From positions 1 to 16,137 of the forward strand of contig CAIJVL010000047.1 of the NCBI GenBank assembly GCA_903824155.1: DNA of 16,137 nt, given 5' to 3'. The position numbers and the translations under genes are program-made. Origin of the DNA: Candidatus Adlerbacteria bacterium. Lineage in GTDB: Bacteria; Patescibacteriota; Minisyncoccia; Phycocordibacterales; SBAW01. Below are positions 6,715-13,197 of the stretch, piece by piece; the first letter of the stretch is position 1, and the number at the start of each line of letters is the position of its first letter. The notes below the pieces were generated by a model that worked only from the letters and a program-made list of their open reading frames with translations, was not told the origin of the DNA and searched no databases.

Positions 6715-6736
6715 GTAAGCAAAAGTGTTTTAAAAT
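6708..6736 (+). promoter_or_regulatory. Promoter of tRNA-Ala, plus strand
   Basis: TTGTCA (6708-6713) and TAAAAT (6731-6736) are 17 bases apart, and the tRNA begins 12 bases after the -10 box. The -35 box occupies almost the same bases as the -35 box of the opposite promoter. Confidence 0.65.
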
Positions 6737-6747
6737 AAGCAGCGTTT

Positions 6748-6820
6748 GGGCCCATAGCTCATTTGGTAGAGCGCTTCCATGGCATGGAAGAGGTGACCGG
6801 TTCGATCCCGGTTGGGTCCA
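6748..6820 (+). tRNA. tRNA-Ala (anticodon GGC)
   Basis: A complete 73-base cloverleaf can be folded by eye. The acceptor stem is GGGCCCA with TGGGTCC, the D stem GCTC/GAGC, and the anticodon stem CTTCC/GGAAG. Its loop ATGGCAT puts GGC at 6781-6783, and the T arm is ACCGG-TTCGATC-CCGGT. The acceptor stem carries the G3-U70 wobble pair, the main identity element for alanyl-tRNA synthetase, and the discriminator is A, both consistent with alanine. The 3' CCA is not encoded (CAA follows), so it must be added by the CCA-adding enzyme. Confidence 0.97.
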
Positions 6821-6854
6821 CAACTAGCTCATCATTTCTTCACTGGATCAAGAG

Positions 6855-6860
6855 TATAAA
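6855..6860 (+). promoter_or_regulatory. -10 box placed for a leaderless mRNA (secreted glycosidase)
   Basis: TATAAA matches five of six -10 consensus bases and ends six bases before the ATG at 6867, so transcription should begin at or next to the start codon. I see no good -35 box at normal spacing. Confidence 0.45.
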
Positions 6861-6866
6861 AGAGCA

Positions 6867-8651
6867 ATGAAACGGGTGCTTTCTGCGTTGGTTGCATTCT
6901 TATTTGTATTTGCTCAATTTCCTTTTGTCGGCGCACTTACCGCGCAGGCGGCTGTGAGCAGCTGGAGCCGCGGGACAAGCATACTGCCAACCTCAACCAC
7001 CGACTTTAGCAGCGCATCCTTTCAGCAATCTCTGCAGAATCTAAAAGCGACGGGCGCCAACTATGTTTCGCTCATTGTGCCGTATTACCAAAGCAACGAC
7101 CAGTCGAGCGACATTCAAGCTGGCTATAATACGCCTACCGACGCGGCGCTTAGCAGTGCTATAGACTACGCGCACTCGCTGGGTTTAGCTGTTGCAATAA
7201 ACATCCACAACGAATCGTATACGGGCGATTGGCGCGCCGATATTAACCCAAGCGACCGCAATGCGTGGTTTGCCAATTTTAATAACGAGCTTTTGCATGT
7301 CGGCCAAATCGCGCAGGCGCATCATGCCGAGATGCTTATCATGGGCACCGAAATGGTATCGGTCGCTTCAAGCAAGCTAAACGGCGATAATACGCAACGC
7401 TGGCAAACGCTCATCGGAAATTTGCGTAAGATATACGCCGGCAAGCTCACCTATGACGCCAACTCCACCAACAATAACTCAGACCCCTTTGAAGATGAAA
7501 AAGAGTCTATAGGATTTTGGGGCGGCCTCGACTACGCAGGCCTGTCGGTGTACTACAATTTAAATACCGGCGACAACTCGGTTGCATCACTTTCGAACCA
7601 ATGGAATTATTGGAATACCAACGACTTGCAGGCGTTTCAGCAGCGCGTTGGCAAACAATTATTTTTTACTGAAATAGGTTACCGCAGCGTCGACGGCGCG
7701 CACTTGGCGCCCTGGGACTCGGGCCGCGGAGGCAATTATAATCCTACCGAGCAGGCTAACGACTACGAGGCGTTCTTAAGCTACTGGAACAGCTACCCGT
7801 ACGTGGCCGGAGTCTTTTGGTGGAACTGGCAAAGCAATCCTAACGCGGGCGGCAGCGGTAATACCGACTACACCGTCCAAAACAAGCCCGCGTTGCAAAC
7901 GATGGTCAAATGGTTTACCAGCCCCGCTTCAGCTGGTACTACGCCGGCCCCGAGCGCACCTCCCGCAATAACCGCCAGTGCGTCCGCTAACCCAAGCACT
8001 CCGCAAGCAAACGCAGCGGTTTCAATATCGGCAAACGTTAAAAATACCGGCTCGGCCCTTTCCTCGGCAATTGTCGATGTGGAAGTGTACAACAGCAGTA
8101 ATGCACGCGTGTTCCAGCAATTTTTTAGCAATCAAAATATCGGCGCGGCAGCTTCGCAAAACTATACGGCCAACTGGACCGCAGGGTCGGCAGGACAGTA
8201 TCGCATAACCGTTGGCGTGTTTAGCGGTGACTGGTCGCAAAAGTATACGTGGAATGACAATGCCGCAACTATTACCGTAAGCGGCTCTGCAACGCCTCCT
8301 CCTCCGCCAGCTGGCGGAAACCCTCCTCCAAATACCACTCCTCCGCCTGCTGGGCCAACCAACACCAACATTTGGTGGCCTTCATCTGGCTCCCCAGTGA
8401 GCGGCATACAGCCCTTTAAGGCAAACGTAGGCAACTATGACGTGTCACAGTACTCGATGTATTGGCAGGTAGACGGCGGCGCGCTTAACCAAATGGGCAA
8501 CAGCAGCACTGATTACCCGCATAAAGAGGCGTTAGTAGACCTCTCCGGCTGGCATTGGAGCGCCAATCATCACTATACGCTTACCTTTGTCAGCAAAGAT
8601 CCGGGCGGTAAAATTATTTCGCAAAAGTCTGAGGTGATAATCGTGCAGTAA
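6867..8651 (+). CDS. Secreted GH113-like glycoside hydrolase with CARDB-like and C-terminal domains
   Basis: The 594-residue protein opens with a Sec signal peptide (KR, hydrophobic core, AQA at 26-28). Residues 31-350 look like a TIM-barrel glycosidase of the GH113 (beta-mannanase-like) type. Strand motifs are NYVSLIVPYY (65-74) and VAINIHNE (109-116), the probable acid/base is Glu162 in MGTEM, and the probable nucleophile is Glu269 in FFTEIGYRS. An aromatic WWNW (318-321) closes the barrel. Residues 366-472 resemble a CARDB-type beta domain (SASANPSTPQ...VKNTG). Two proline-rich linkers flank it and a C-terminal domain (501-594, Trp/Tyr rich) follows, possibly for glycan or surface binding. 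No sortase or GPI-like anchor is visible. Family call comes from motifs by eye; substrate is unknown. The start codon follows the signal-peptide logic and a -10 box at leaderless distance. Confidence 0.75.
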   Translation: MKRVLSALVAFLFVFAQFPFVGALTAQAAVSSWSRGTSILPTSTTDFSSASFQQSLQNLKATGANYVSLIVPYYQSNDQSSDIQAGYNTPTDAALSSAIDYAHSLGLAVAINIHNESYTGDWRADINPSDRNAWFANFNNELLHVGQIAQAHHAEMLIMGTEMVSVASSKLNGDNTQRWQTLIGNLRKIYAGKLTYDANSTNNNSDPFEDEKESIGFWGGLDYAGLSVYYNLNTGDNSVASLSNQWNYWNTNDLQAFQQRVGKQLFFTEIGYRSVDGAHLAPWDSGRGGNYNPTEQANDYEAFLSYWNSYPYVAGVFWWNWQSNPNAGGSGNTDYTVQNKPALQTMVKWFTSPASAGTTPAPSAPPAITASASANPSTPQANAAVSISANVKNTGSALSSAIVDVEVYNSSNARVFQQFFSNQNIGAAASQNYTANWTAGSAGQYRITVGVFSGDWSQKYTWNDNAATITVSGSATPPPPPAGGNPPPNTTPPPAGPTNTNIWWPSSGSPVSGIQPFKANVGNYDVSQYSMYWQVDGGALNQMGNSSTDYPHKEALVDLSGWHWSANHHYTLTFVSKDPGGKIISQKSEVIIVQ

Positions 8652-8673
8652 GCAACTTGAATATTTTATTCCA

Positions 8674-8682
8674 TGCTACAAT
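8674..8682 (+). promoter_or_regulatory. Extended -10 promoter, leaderless spacing
   Basis: TGC followed by TACAAT (8677-8682) forms an extended -10 element. The ATG at 8689 lies seven bases after its last base, the expected transcription start. A TTGAAT at 8657-8662 is only 14 bases away, too close for a good -35. Confidence 0.55.
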
Positions 8683-8688
8683 TTTTGC

Positions 8689-9807
8689 ATGATCTTTGAT
8701 GTTGAGCTTATCAACCTCCTTTTATATTGCGCGCAACAGTTGGGCATAGCGCTGGGCCTCGGCGCGCAAACTATCATGCTTGTCGCGTATGTCAGCGCCA
8801 TGCGCGACGGCACTATCGATGATACTGAAGCGCAGTTTTTGCGCGCTACCAGAAGCACTCTATGGGTCTCGCTGGTACTTATAGTGCTCTCGGGTGTTGC
8901 TATTACCGCGCTGCATGCGTTGGCAGGGCAGGGTGCCACAATTATGACGTCGACGTACCTCTTTAAGTCTCTCTTAATTGCTGCAGTGATTGTGCTTACG
9001 GCGTTACTGCACGTACTGCCGGAAACGTTTGTCGAAGGGCTACTGGGAGGCACGTGGTACGCGCTTTTTATGGTGCATATTTTGGCACCCGTTACTTCGT
9101 GGATGAATTTTTTGACTCTATGGGCGATATGGCTCGTGGGCTTTAACCTTATTTGGTACGTGATTGTATTTTCAAACCGCCAGCGGGTGCATCCGCCGCC
9201 CATTGGTAAAAGCTCTGAAGCGATGATTTTGCAAAAATCAAAGCCGCCAGCGCCAAAGCCGCCGCGCAAGCCATTTTTTAATTTTAGTTTTTTTGCAAAA
9301 GCTCCTGTAAAGCCAGAGTTGTTTGCCGCCACCGCACCTCAGCCTGTTCCTCCTCCACCCCCACAGCCGCAGCAATTTCAACAAATAAGACTTGACCCCG
9401 TGCCGAAGACGCTGCCGGTAGCGGCGCCCGAAGCGCTAGCGCCTATTGAAGTAAAAGTGCCGTTGCCGCCCCCAATGCCTGCCCTACAAATCAAAACCGA
9501 TCCTGCACCAGTTATCATCCGCGTTGCGCCGCCGATAGAAAAAATGCCGGCCAATAGGGCCACCGATACGCCGTTTTTGCCGCAGGTGCCGCCCTTGCAG
9601 CCAATACCGATTATTATGCCTGGCGCTTCAACGACCGTAGCGCCCGTTGCAACGCCCATACCTGCAGCCGGCATACCAAAAGCAAACGGTCAGCCGCCAG
9701 TTTTGCAAAAGCCCGAAGAGTTGTCGCAAGCCGCACCCACTGTGGCTCCTGAAATCAAACTGGGTTTAAACGTCATGCCTAAATCACCCGATCAACTCAA
9801 GCAGTAA
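8689..9807 (+). CDS. Membrane protein with long proline-rich tail
   Basis: The 372-residue protein has two very different halves. Residues 1-161 hold four or five membrane helices (about 5-37, 57-80, 88-110, 122-161), with a conserved-looking loop MRDGTIDDTEAQFLRATRS (38-56) and a His at 130. I recall similar helices (G..LG.G, then DG.I...E..FL, then SG) from uncharacterised CPR membrane proteins. Residues 165-372 are a Pro/Ala/Lys-rich, probably disordered tail with runs such as PVPPPPPQPQ. No catalytic motif is visible. The tail could be a binding platform or span a surface layer, depending on topology; net positive residues after the last helix (NRQRVH) favour a cytoplasmic tail. It is the first gene after the glycosidase, eight bases before the oxidoreductase gene, with its own candidate promoter. 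Confidence 0.7.
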   Translation: MIFDVELINLLLYCAQQLGIALGLGAQTIMLVAYVSAMRDGTIDDTEAQFLRATRSTLWVSLVLIVLSGVAITALHALAGQGATIMTSTYLFKSLLIAAVIVLTALLHVLPETFVEGLLGGTWYALFMVHILAPVTSWMNFLTLWAIWLVGFNLIWYVIVFSNRQRVHPPPIGKSSEAMILQKSKPPAPKPPRKPFFNFSFFAKAPVKPELFAATAPQPVPPPPPQPQQFQQIRLDPVPKTLPVAAPEALAPIEVKVPLPPPMPALQIKTDPAPVIIRVAPPIEKMPANRATDTPFLPQVPPLQPIPIIMPGASTTVAPVATPIPAAGIPKANGQPPVLQKPEELSQAAPTVAPEIKLGLNVMPKSPDQLKQ

Positions 9808-9814
9808 AAATTGT

Positions 9815-10432
9815 ATGGGATATTTTAGCGATCATTCAAAAAAGAAAATTGTCATACTGCTCGGGCATCCGGATTCGGGCGCAACCCTTTCGCGCGAATT
9901 TGCTGAAATTTACCGAGACGCTGCCAAGCAGAGCGGGCACAAAGTAAAGATGTTTAAGCTCGGCGATATGGACTTTGACCCGATACTCCACAAGGGCTAC
10001 AAAAAAATACAAAAGCTCGAACCCGACCTTATTAAACTGCAGGAAGCAATTAACTGGTGCGATCATTTTGTGCTTTTGTATCCCAATTGGTGGTCAACCA
10101 TGCCCGCTTTGCTCAAAGGCCTTTTTGACCGCATGTGGCTGCCGGGTTTTGCGTTTGGATTTTACAAAACGGGCATCCGCGGACACTTCCACGTATGGAA
10201 GCGTATGATGGGCAAAAAGTCGGCGCGCGTGTTCGTACTTTCGGGCACGCAGCCGTTTTTAATCTGGCTCTTTTTTGGCGATTACACCAACGAAATTAAA
10301 ATGGGCATTTTGTGGTTTGCCGGCTTTAAAACCAAAGTGTCGCGCATGGGTCCTACCGACCACAATCCGCCCGAGTGGCTGATAAACAGCTGGCGCCGCA
10401 AAGTTGCCAAACTAGGGTCTTTGGCCGAATAA
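9815..10432 (+). CDS. Flavodoxin_2-family NAD(P)H oxidoreductase
   Basis: This 205-residue flavoprotein resembles the KefF/MdaB/NQO1 group (PF02525), which passes two electrons from NAD(P)H through FMN or FAD to quinones or other acceptors. The N-terminal strand and loop IVILLGHPDSGATLSREFA (12-30) bind flavin phosphate. LLYPNWWSTMPALLKGLFDRMW (87-108) is the strongest family signature, with the residues that line the isoalloxazine ring. GFAFGFYKTG follows as in the family. The C-terminal third contains several Trp/Phe and LSGTQPFLIWLFFGDYT (142-158). The ATG at 9815 follows the preceding stop by seven bases with no Shine-Dalgarno sequence, so it is probably co-transcribed with the membrane protein. 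The physiological acceptor cannot be told from sequence. Confidence 0.85.
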   Translation: MGYFSDHSKKKIVILLGHPDSGATLSREFAEIYRDAAKQSGHKVKMFKLGDMDFDPILHKGYKKIQKLEPDLIKLQEAINWCDHFVLLYPNWWSTMPALLKGLFDRMWLPGFAFGFYKTGIRGHFHVWKRMMGKKSARVFVLSGTQPFLIWLFFGDYTNEIKMGILWFAGFKTKVSRMGPTDHNPPEWLINSWRRKVAKLGSLAE

Positions 10433-10466
10433 ACAAAAAAGTATATACGGCATGACCGTAACTGTG

Positions 10467-10472
10467 TAAGCT
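10467..10472 (+). promoter_or_regulatory. Weak -10-like hexamer at leaderless distance
   Basis: TAAGCT matches only three of six consensus bases but ends six bases before the ATG at 10479. An alternative is TTGGCC (10421-10426) with TATATA (10442-10447), 15 bases apart, which would give a leader of about 25 bases. Neither is convincing. Confidence 0.2.
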
Positions 10473-10478
10473 AGAGAT

Positions 10479-11108
10479 ATGTTTAAGGACAGAACGGACG
10501 CCGGCAAACAGCTCGCAAGGAGGCTTGCGCCGTATCGCGGGCAAGAGGCGATTGTGCTGGCGCTCCCGCGCGGCGGCGTCGTAGTCGGGTATGAAGTGGC
10601 AAAAGCCCTTGAGCTTCCTTTTGACATTGTCGTGGTACGCAAAGTCGGATACCCGGGCGATCCTGAGCTGGCACTGTGCGCGGTGGATGAAAAAGGCATG
10701 CTGCTCTGCGACAAAGAGGCTAGTGCCGTAGACCAAGAGTGGTTAAAAAAAGAGATTGAGCTGCAACGGCAAGAGGCAATGCGGCGTATAGAAGCGTATC
10801 GCGGGAAAAGAAAGCCGGTCAGGGTTGCCGATAAGATAGTCATCGTTGTTGACGACGGTATTGCAACCGGCCTCACCATGCGGCTTGCCGTCCGCTCGCT
10901 TGCGGCGCAACATCCGAAAAAAATAATCGTTGCCGTTCCGGTTGCGTCGGGGTTCTTACGCGCTTTCACCAGCGAAGGCGCTGATGAAGTGATAGTGCTT
11001 GAGCCGCCGGAAGAGTTTGTAGGGGCAGTGGGGGCCCACTATAAATCATTTGAACAGGTCGAAGACAGGGAAGTTATCAGTTTGTTACAACGCAATTACA
11101 ATGAATGA
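10479..11108 (+). CDS. Phosphoribosyltransferase-domain protein
   Basis: This 209-residue type I phosphoribosyltransferase fold carries the PRPP-binding loop VIVVDDGIATGLTM (121-134), with the paired acids Asp125-Asp126. Upstream LALPRGGVVVGYEVA (28-41) is the pyrophosphate loop and second strand, followed by VVVRKVGYPGDPELALCAV (51-69). This pattern is typical of the predicted phosphoribosyltransferases often found alone or fused to dienelactone-hydrolase-like domains; the substrate base of the group is not settled. No extra domain is fused here. The ATG at 10479 begins directly at MFKDRTDAGKQLA, a common opening of this family. Its last eight bases overlap the next phosphoribosyltransferase gene, which implies translational coupling. 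Confidence 0.85.
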   Translation: MFKDRTDAGKQLARRLAPYRGQEAIVLALPRGGVVVGYEVAKALELPFDIVVVRKVGYPGDPELALCAVDEKGMLLCDKEASAVDQEWLKKEIELQRQEAMRRIEAYRGKRKPVRVADKIVIVVDDGIATGLTMRLAVRSLAAQHPKKIIVAVPVASGFLRAFTSEGADEVIVLEPPEEFVGAVGAHYKSFEQVEDREVISLLQRNYNE

Positions 11109-11676
11109 GTCTCTCAACATACTGCGTGATAGGTCAACCGGTACTGCGCAATTTCGCAATACGGCCGGCAAGCTCTGTAGCATCCTTATGCGCAAGCAGA
11201 AATTACTTTTACGTAAGAGACGCGTATCCTCAGAGCACATTACCGTTGTGATAATCCTGCGCGCTGCCGTAGCATTTCTTGCGGCTGCTACGCGAGAGTT
11301 TCCTGACGCTTCAGTCGGCGTTTTAGGGCTCAAGCGCAATGAGCGGACGCTTGCGCCGCGCTGGTATTACGAAAATTTGCCGCATCTTTCAAAAAAAAGC
11401 GTCGTGATTATCCTTGACCCGATGCTTGCAACTGGAGGCTCTGCAGAAGCAGCAATAAAGCGCCTTATTAAACGCGGCGCAGACGCCCAAAGGATATATT
11501 TTGTTGGCATCATTGGCGCGTCCGTAGGACTTTCACGCCTGGCACGGCATATACCGCAAGAAAATATTACGCTCGCGGCTCTCGACAAAAAACTAAACGC
11601 CCGGGGCATGATTGTGCCGGGGCTGGGAGATTTCGGCGACCGCTACGCTGGGTATACCGGTAAAGCTTTGGTATAG
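11101..11676 (+). CDS. upp: Uracil phosphoribosyltransferase-like protein
   Basis: The 191-residue protein resembles UPRTase, which makes UMP from uracil and PRPP. Family landmarks are VVIILRAAVAFL (49-60; usual ILRAG), VLGLKRNERTLAPRWYYENLP (74-94), the PRPP loop ILDPMLATGGSAEAAIKRL (104-122), and GLGDFGDRYAGYTGKAL (174-190), where the uracil-binding GDAGDR of E. coli reads GDFGDR. It is somewhat shorter than the usual 208 residues because the N-terminal dimer region is reduced. I chose ATG 11101, overlapping the upstream gene by eight bases (ATGAATGA), over the in-frame ATG at 11050, since the latter adds 17 residues unlike the family. Gene symbol is by similarity; specificity for uracil is likely but unproven. 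Confidence 0.8.
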   Translation: MNESLNILRDRSTGTAQFRNTAGKLCSILMRKQKLLLRKRRVSSEHITVVIILRAAVAFLAAATREFPDASVGVLGLKRNERTLAPRWYYENLPHLSKKSVVIILDPMLATGGSAEAAIKRLIKRGADAQRIYFVGIIGASVGLSRLARHIPQENITLAALDKKLNARGMIVPGLGDFGDRYAGYTGKALV

Positions 11677-11677
11677 T
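11669..11677 (+). promoter_or_regulatory. Extended -10 promoter overlapping the upstream stop codon
   Basis: TGG followed by TATAGT (11672-11677) forms an extended -10 element that contains the UPRTase-like gene's stop codon (11674-11676). The next ATG, 11684, lies seven bases after the hexamer's last base, again the leaderless distance. Confidence 0.55.
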
Positions 11678-11683
11678 AGGTAT

Positions 11684-12130
11684 ATGAAATTAACCTCCCC
11701 TGTTTTTGAAGATAATCAGCAGATACCGTCCCACTATACTTGCGATGGTGAAGGCGCTCGTGTGCCGCTTGAAATAAGCAGCGCGCCACCTTCTACGCGC
11801 ACTTTTGCTCTTTTGGTCGATGATCTCGACGCTAAAGACGGAGATCAAAATTTTTTGCACTGGCTCGTATGGAATATCCATCCGCACACAACATTAATAG
11901 GGGAGCATAAGCCGCTTCCCGGGGCGATCGAGGGAAAGACCTCGTTTGGCACATATCACTGGGGTGCGCCGTGTCCGCCACAAGGGGCGCATAGGTACCG
12001 CTTTAGGCTCTTTGCGCTCGACACCGAGCTTTCCATACCGCAAGACTCAACCGCCGAGGATGTCGAGGAAGAGATCGACGGCCATATCATTGAACAGGCG
12101 GAACTCGTCGGCACTTATCAGCGGGAATAA
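11684..12130 (+). CDS. YbhB/YbcL family phosphatidylethanolamine-binding-like protein
   Basis: This 148-residue protein of the PEBP (Raf kinase inhibitor-like) family has the bacterial YbhB/YbcL layout. Elements are IPSHYTCDGEGARVPLEIS (14-32), LLVDDLDA (43-50), the pocket motif HWLVWNI (59-65), and GAPCPPQGAHRYRFRLFALD (94-113), where Pro, Gly, His and Tyr line the ligand-binding site. There is no signal peptide, so it is cytoplasmic. The family's biochemical role in bacteria is poorly known. I chose ATG 11684 because the longer in-frame start at 11612 lies inside the upstream gene and adds unrelated residues. A bidirectional terminator begins 14 bases after the stop, closing the unit. Confidence 0.9.
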   Translation: MKLTSPVFEDNQQIPSHYTCDGEGARVPLEISSAPPSTRTFALLVDDLDAKDGDQNFLHWLVWNIHPHTTLIGEHKPLPGAIEGKTSFGTYHWGAPCPPQGAHRYRFRLFALDTELSIPQDSTAEDVEEEIDGHIIEQAELVGTYQRE

Positions 12131-12143
12131 AACAAGCAAATTA

Positions 12144-12175
12144 AAAACCGCCGGAAATTTATCTCCGGCGGTTTT
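12144..12175. terminator. Bidirectional intrinsic terminator
   Basis: AAAACCGCCGGA (12144-12155) and TCCGGCGGTTTT (12164-12175) form a perfect 12-bp GC-rich stem with an eight-base loop. Both strands end in a T-tract: TTTT on the plus strand and TTTTTAATTT on the minus strand. It serves the PEBP gene from the left and the convergent 46-residue ORF, which ends five bases to the right. Confidence 0.92.
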
Positions 12176-12179
12176 GACG

Positions 12180-12320
12180 CTATCGGTGGCCACGAAAAAA
12201 AAGAACGTAGACGGCAGTGAGTACAAGAACCGCAGCTACCCCGTACAGCATTTTCCTGAAATCACCGTTTCCCGGACCGTGAGGCGACACAACGCCTTTT
12301 CCAAAATCTTCTTTTGACAT
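12180..12320 (-). CDS. 46-residue single-pass membrane protein
   Basis: The product is MSKEDFGKGVVSPHGPGNGD followed by FRKMLYGVAAVLVLTAVYVL and FFRGHR. It has a polar, Gly/Pro-rich N-terminus, one hydrophobic helix (about residues 25-42) and a basic C-terminus. It is too short for usual ORF cut-offs, but three signals support it: AAAGGA six bases before the ATG, a -35/-10 pair upstream, and a terminator five bases past the TAG. The charge pattern around the helix (RK before, RGHR after) does not settle topology. I recognise no family. Its neighbours do not suggest a partner. It is one of only two genes in the window with a clear Shine-Dalgarno site. Confidence 0.65.
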   Translation of the reverse strand: MSKEDFGKGVVSPHGPGNGDFRKMLYGVAAVLVLTAVYVLFFRGHR

Positions 12321-12326
12321 CAGAGT

Positions 12327-12332
12327 TCCTTT
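12327..12332 (-). promoter_or_regulatory. Shine-Dalgarno site of the 46-residue ORF
   Basis: AAAGGA on the minus strand ends six bases before the ATG at 12320, ideal spacing, and is a main reason to accept this small gene. Confidence 0.65.
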
Positions 12333-12379
12333 CCACGTAATGCCGCAAGCGGCAACTGAACTGGCAAGACAATACCATA

Positions 12380-12407
12380 AAAATATTCATTTGGCATTAA
12401 TAGTCAA
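12380..12407 (-). promoter_or_regulatory. Promoter of the 46-residue ORF
   Basis: On the minus strand TTGACT (12402-12407) and TATTTT (12380-12385) are 16 bases apart. The predicted leader of about 50 bases includes a small hairpin (TGCCG/CGGCA with a four-base loop, about 12341-12354). Confidence 0.5.
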
Positions 12408-12422
12408 CAGATGAATTAAAAA

Positions 12423-12515
12423 ATGTCTAAAGAACAACAAGACCAAAAAATAATCTCCCTCGTGAGAGCTTTAGAGGTTTACTTTGGATGGGGCATATAC
12501 GGTGGTATTGTGTAA
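12423..12515 (+). CDS. Possible 30-residue small ORF upstream of marC
   Basis: An ATG at 12423 opens a frame for 30 residues, starting MSKEQQDQKIISLVRALEVY and ending FGWGIYGGIV, with TAA at 12513-12515, three bases before the MarC start. The sequence is amphipathic, with a charged first half and a Gly/aromatic end. There is no Shine-Dalgarno sequence and no clear promoter. The candidate -10 element of marC overlaps its end, which argues that the region may be regulatory instead. It could be a leader peptide coupled to marC, a free small protein, or a chance ORF. Confidence 0.3.
   Translation: MSKEQQDQKIISLVRALEVYFGWGIYGGIV
12503..12511 (+). promoter_or_regulatory. Extended -10 element upstream of marC
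   Basis: TGG followed by TATTGT (12506-12511) has the extended -10 form, with four of six hexamer matches. The ATG at 12519 lies eight bases after the hexamer's last base, one base more than at the other leaderless candidates. Confidence 0.4.
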
Positions 12516-12518
12516 GCT

Positions 12519-13142
12519 ATGTCGCTCGCGGTACTCCTTGCTTCTTTTGTAACATTGCTTGTCGTAGTCGATCCTGTCGGGCTCGTGCCTGCCTTTTTGT
12601 CTGTTACGGAAGGGATGTCATCTGAGGCGCGTCGGGACATAGCGTTACGGGCCAGCTTAATCGCGGCAGCGATACTGATAGGCGCCGCAATAGGTGGTGA
12701 TTGGCTATTCAATACGATCGGCATCTCGCTTCCTGCTTTTCGCATTGCAGGAGGTCTGCTGCTTTTTTCCATTGCGTTCGAAATGGTATTCGATGTGCAT
12801 ATAAAGCGACAGTCAGAAACCGCCGAGCAGGCGGTTGAGGAGCGAGCCCGCAATATTGCGGCCTTTCCTTTGGCAATCCCTCTTATGGCAGGGCCCGGCG
12901 CTATTACAGCAGTTATATTAAGCGCGGGTCGTACTGGTGGAAATATTGGGGCTCTCGTTATATTGGTTGGGGTAATTTGTATAGTATGCGCTGTGTGCTA
13001 CAGCTCGTACCGCGCAAGCGAACGTATCTCAAAAGCGATAGGTATTACCGGCAACATCGTTCTTTCGCGTTTGCTCGGGGTACTATTGGCAGCACTTGCG
13101 GTTCAGTACGTCATCGATGGAGTGACCGCATTAATCCGCTAA
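12519..13142 (+). CDS. MarC-family (UPF0056) integral membrane protein
   Basis: This 207-residue protein has six predicted membrane helices in the MarC arrangement of two related halves. Family motifs are VVDPVGLVPAFLSVT (16-30), ISLPAFRIAGGLLLF (69-83), FPLAIPLMAGPGAIT (116-130) and the C-terminal SRLLGVLLAALAVQYVIDG (183-201). Length matches the family (about 200-220). Despite the historical name, MarC is not established as a multidrug-resistance transporter, and the substrate of the family is unknown. ATG 12519 places the protein's first helix at the usual position. No terminator is visible between it and the kdp promoter region. Glycine codons are mixed (GGT, GGG, GGA, GGC), unlike the ATP synthase genes. 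Confidence 0.93.
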   Translation: MSLAVLLASFVTLLVVVDPVGLVPAFLSVTEGMSSEARRDIALRASLIAAAILIGAAIGGDWLFNTIGISLPAFRIAGGLLLFSIAFEMVFDVHIKRQSETAEQAVEERARNIAAFPLAIPLMAGPGAITAVILSAGRTGGNIGALVILVGVICIVCAVCYSSYRASERISKAIGITGNIVLSRLLGVLLAALAVQYVIDGVTALIR

Positions 13143-13168
13143 TATACTGAAGCTACTAATCGATTTCT

Positions 13169-13197
13169 TTGACAATAACGAGAGGACAATCTCAAAT
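13169..13197 (+). promoter_or_regulatory. Upstream candidate kdp promoter
   Basis: TTGACA (13169-13174) and TCAAAT (13192-13197) are 17 bases apart. Transcription would start near 13204 and give a leader of about 39 bases. It lies upstream of a better promoter, so the operon may have tandem promoters. Confidence 0.4.

Noticed and set aside
11050..11100. Longer start for the UPRTase-like gene
   Set aside because: The extra residues lie deep inside the upstream gene and do not resemble the family; ATG 11101 gives a typical short overlap.
11612..11683. Longer start for the PEBP gene
   Set aside because: It lies inside the UPRTase-like gene; ATG 11684 starts at the conserved MKLTSPVF and sits seven bases after a -10 box.
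10442..12518. Shared element ATATACGG ... TGTGTAAGCT before 10479 and 12519
   Set aside because: The two parts are spaced differently (12 versus 6 bases) and one copy is within a possible ORF; probably coincidence.
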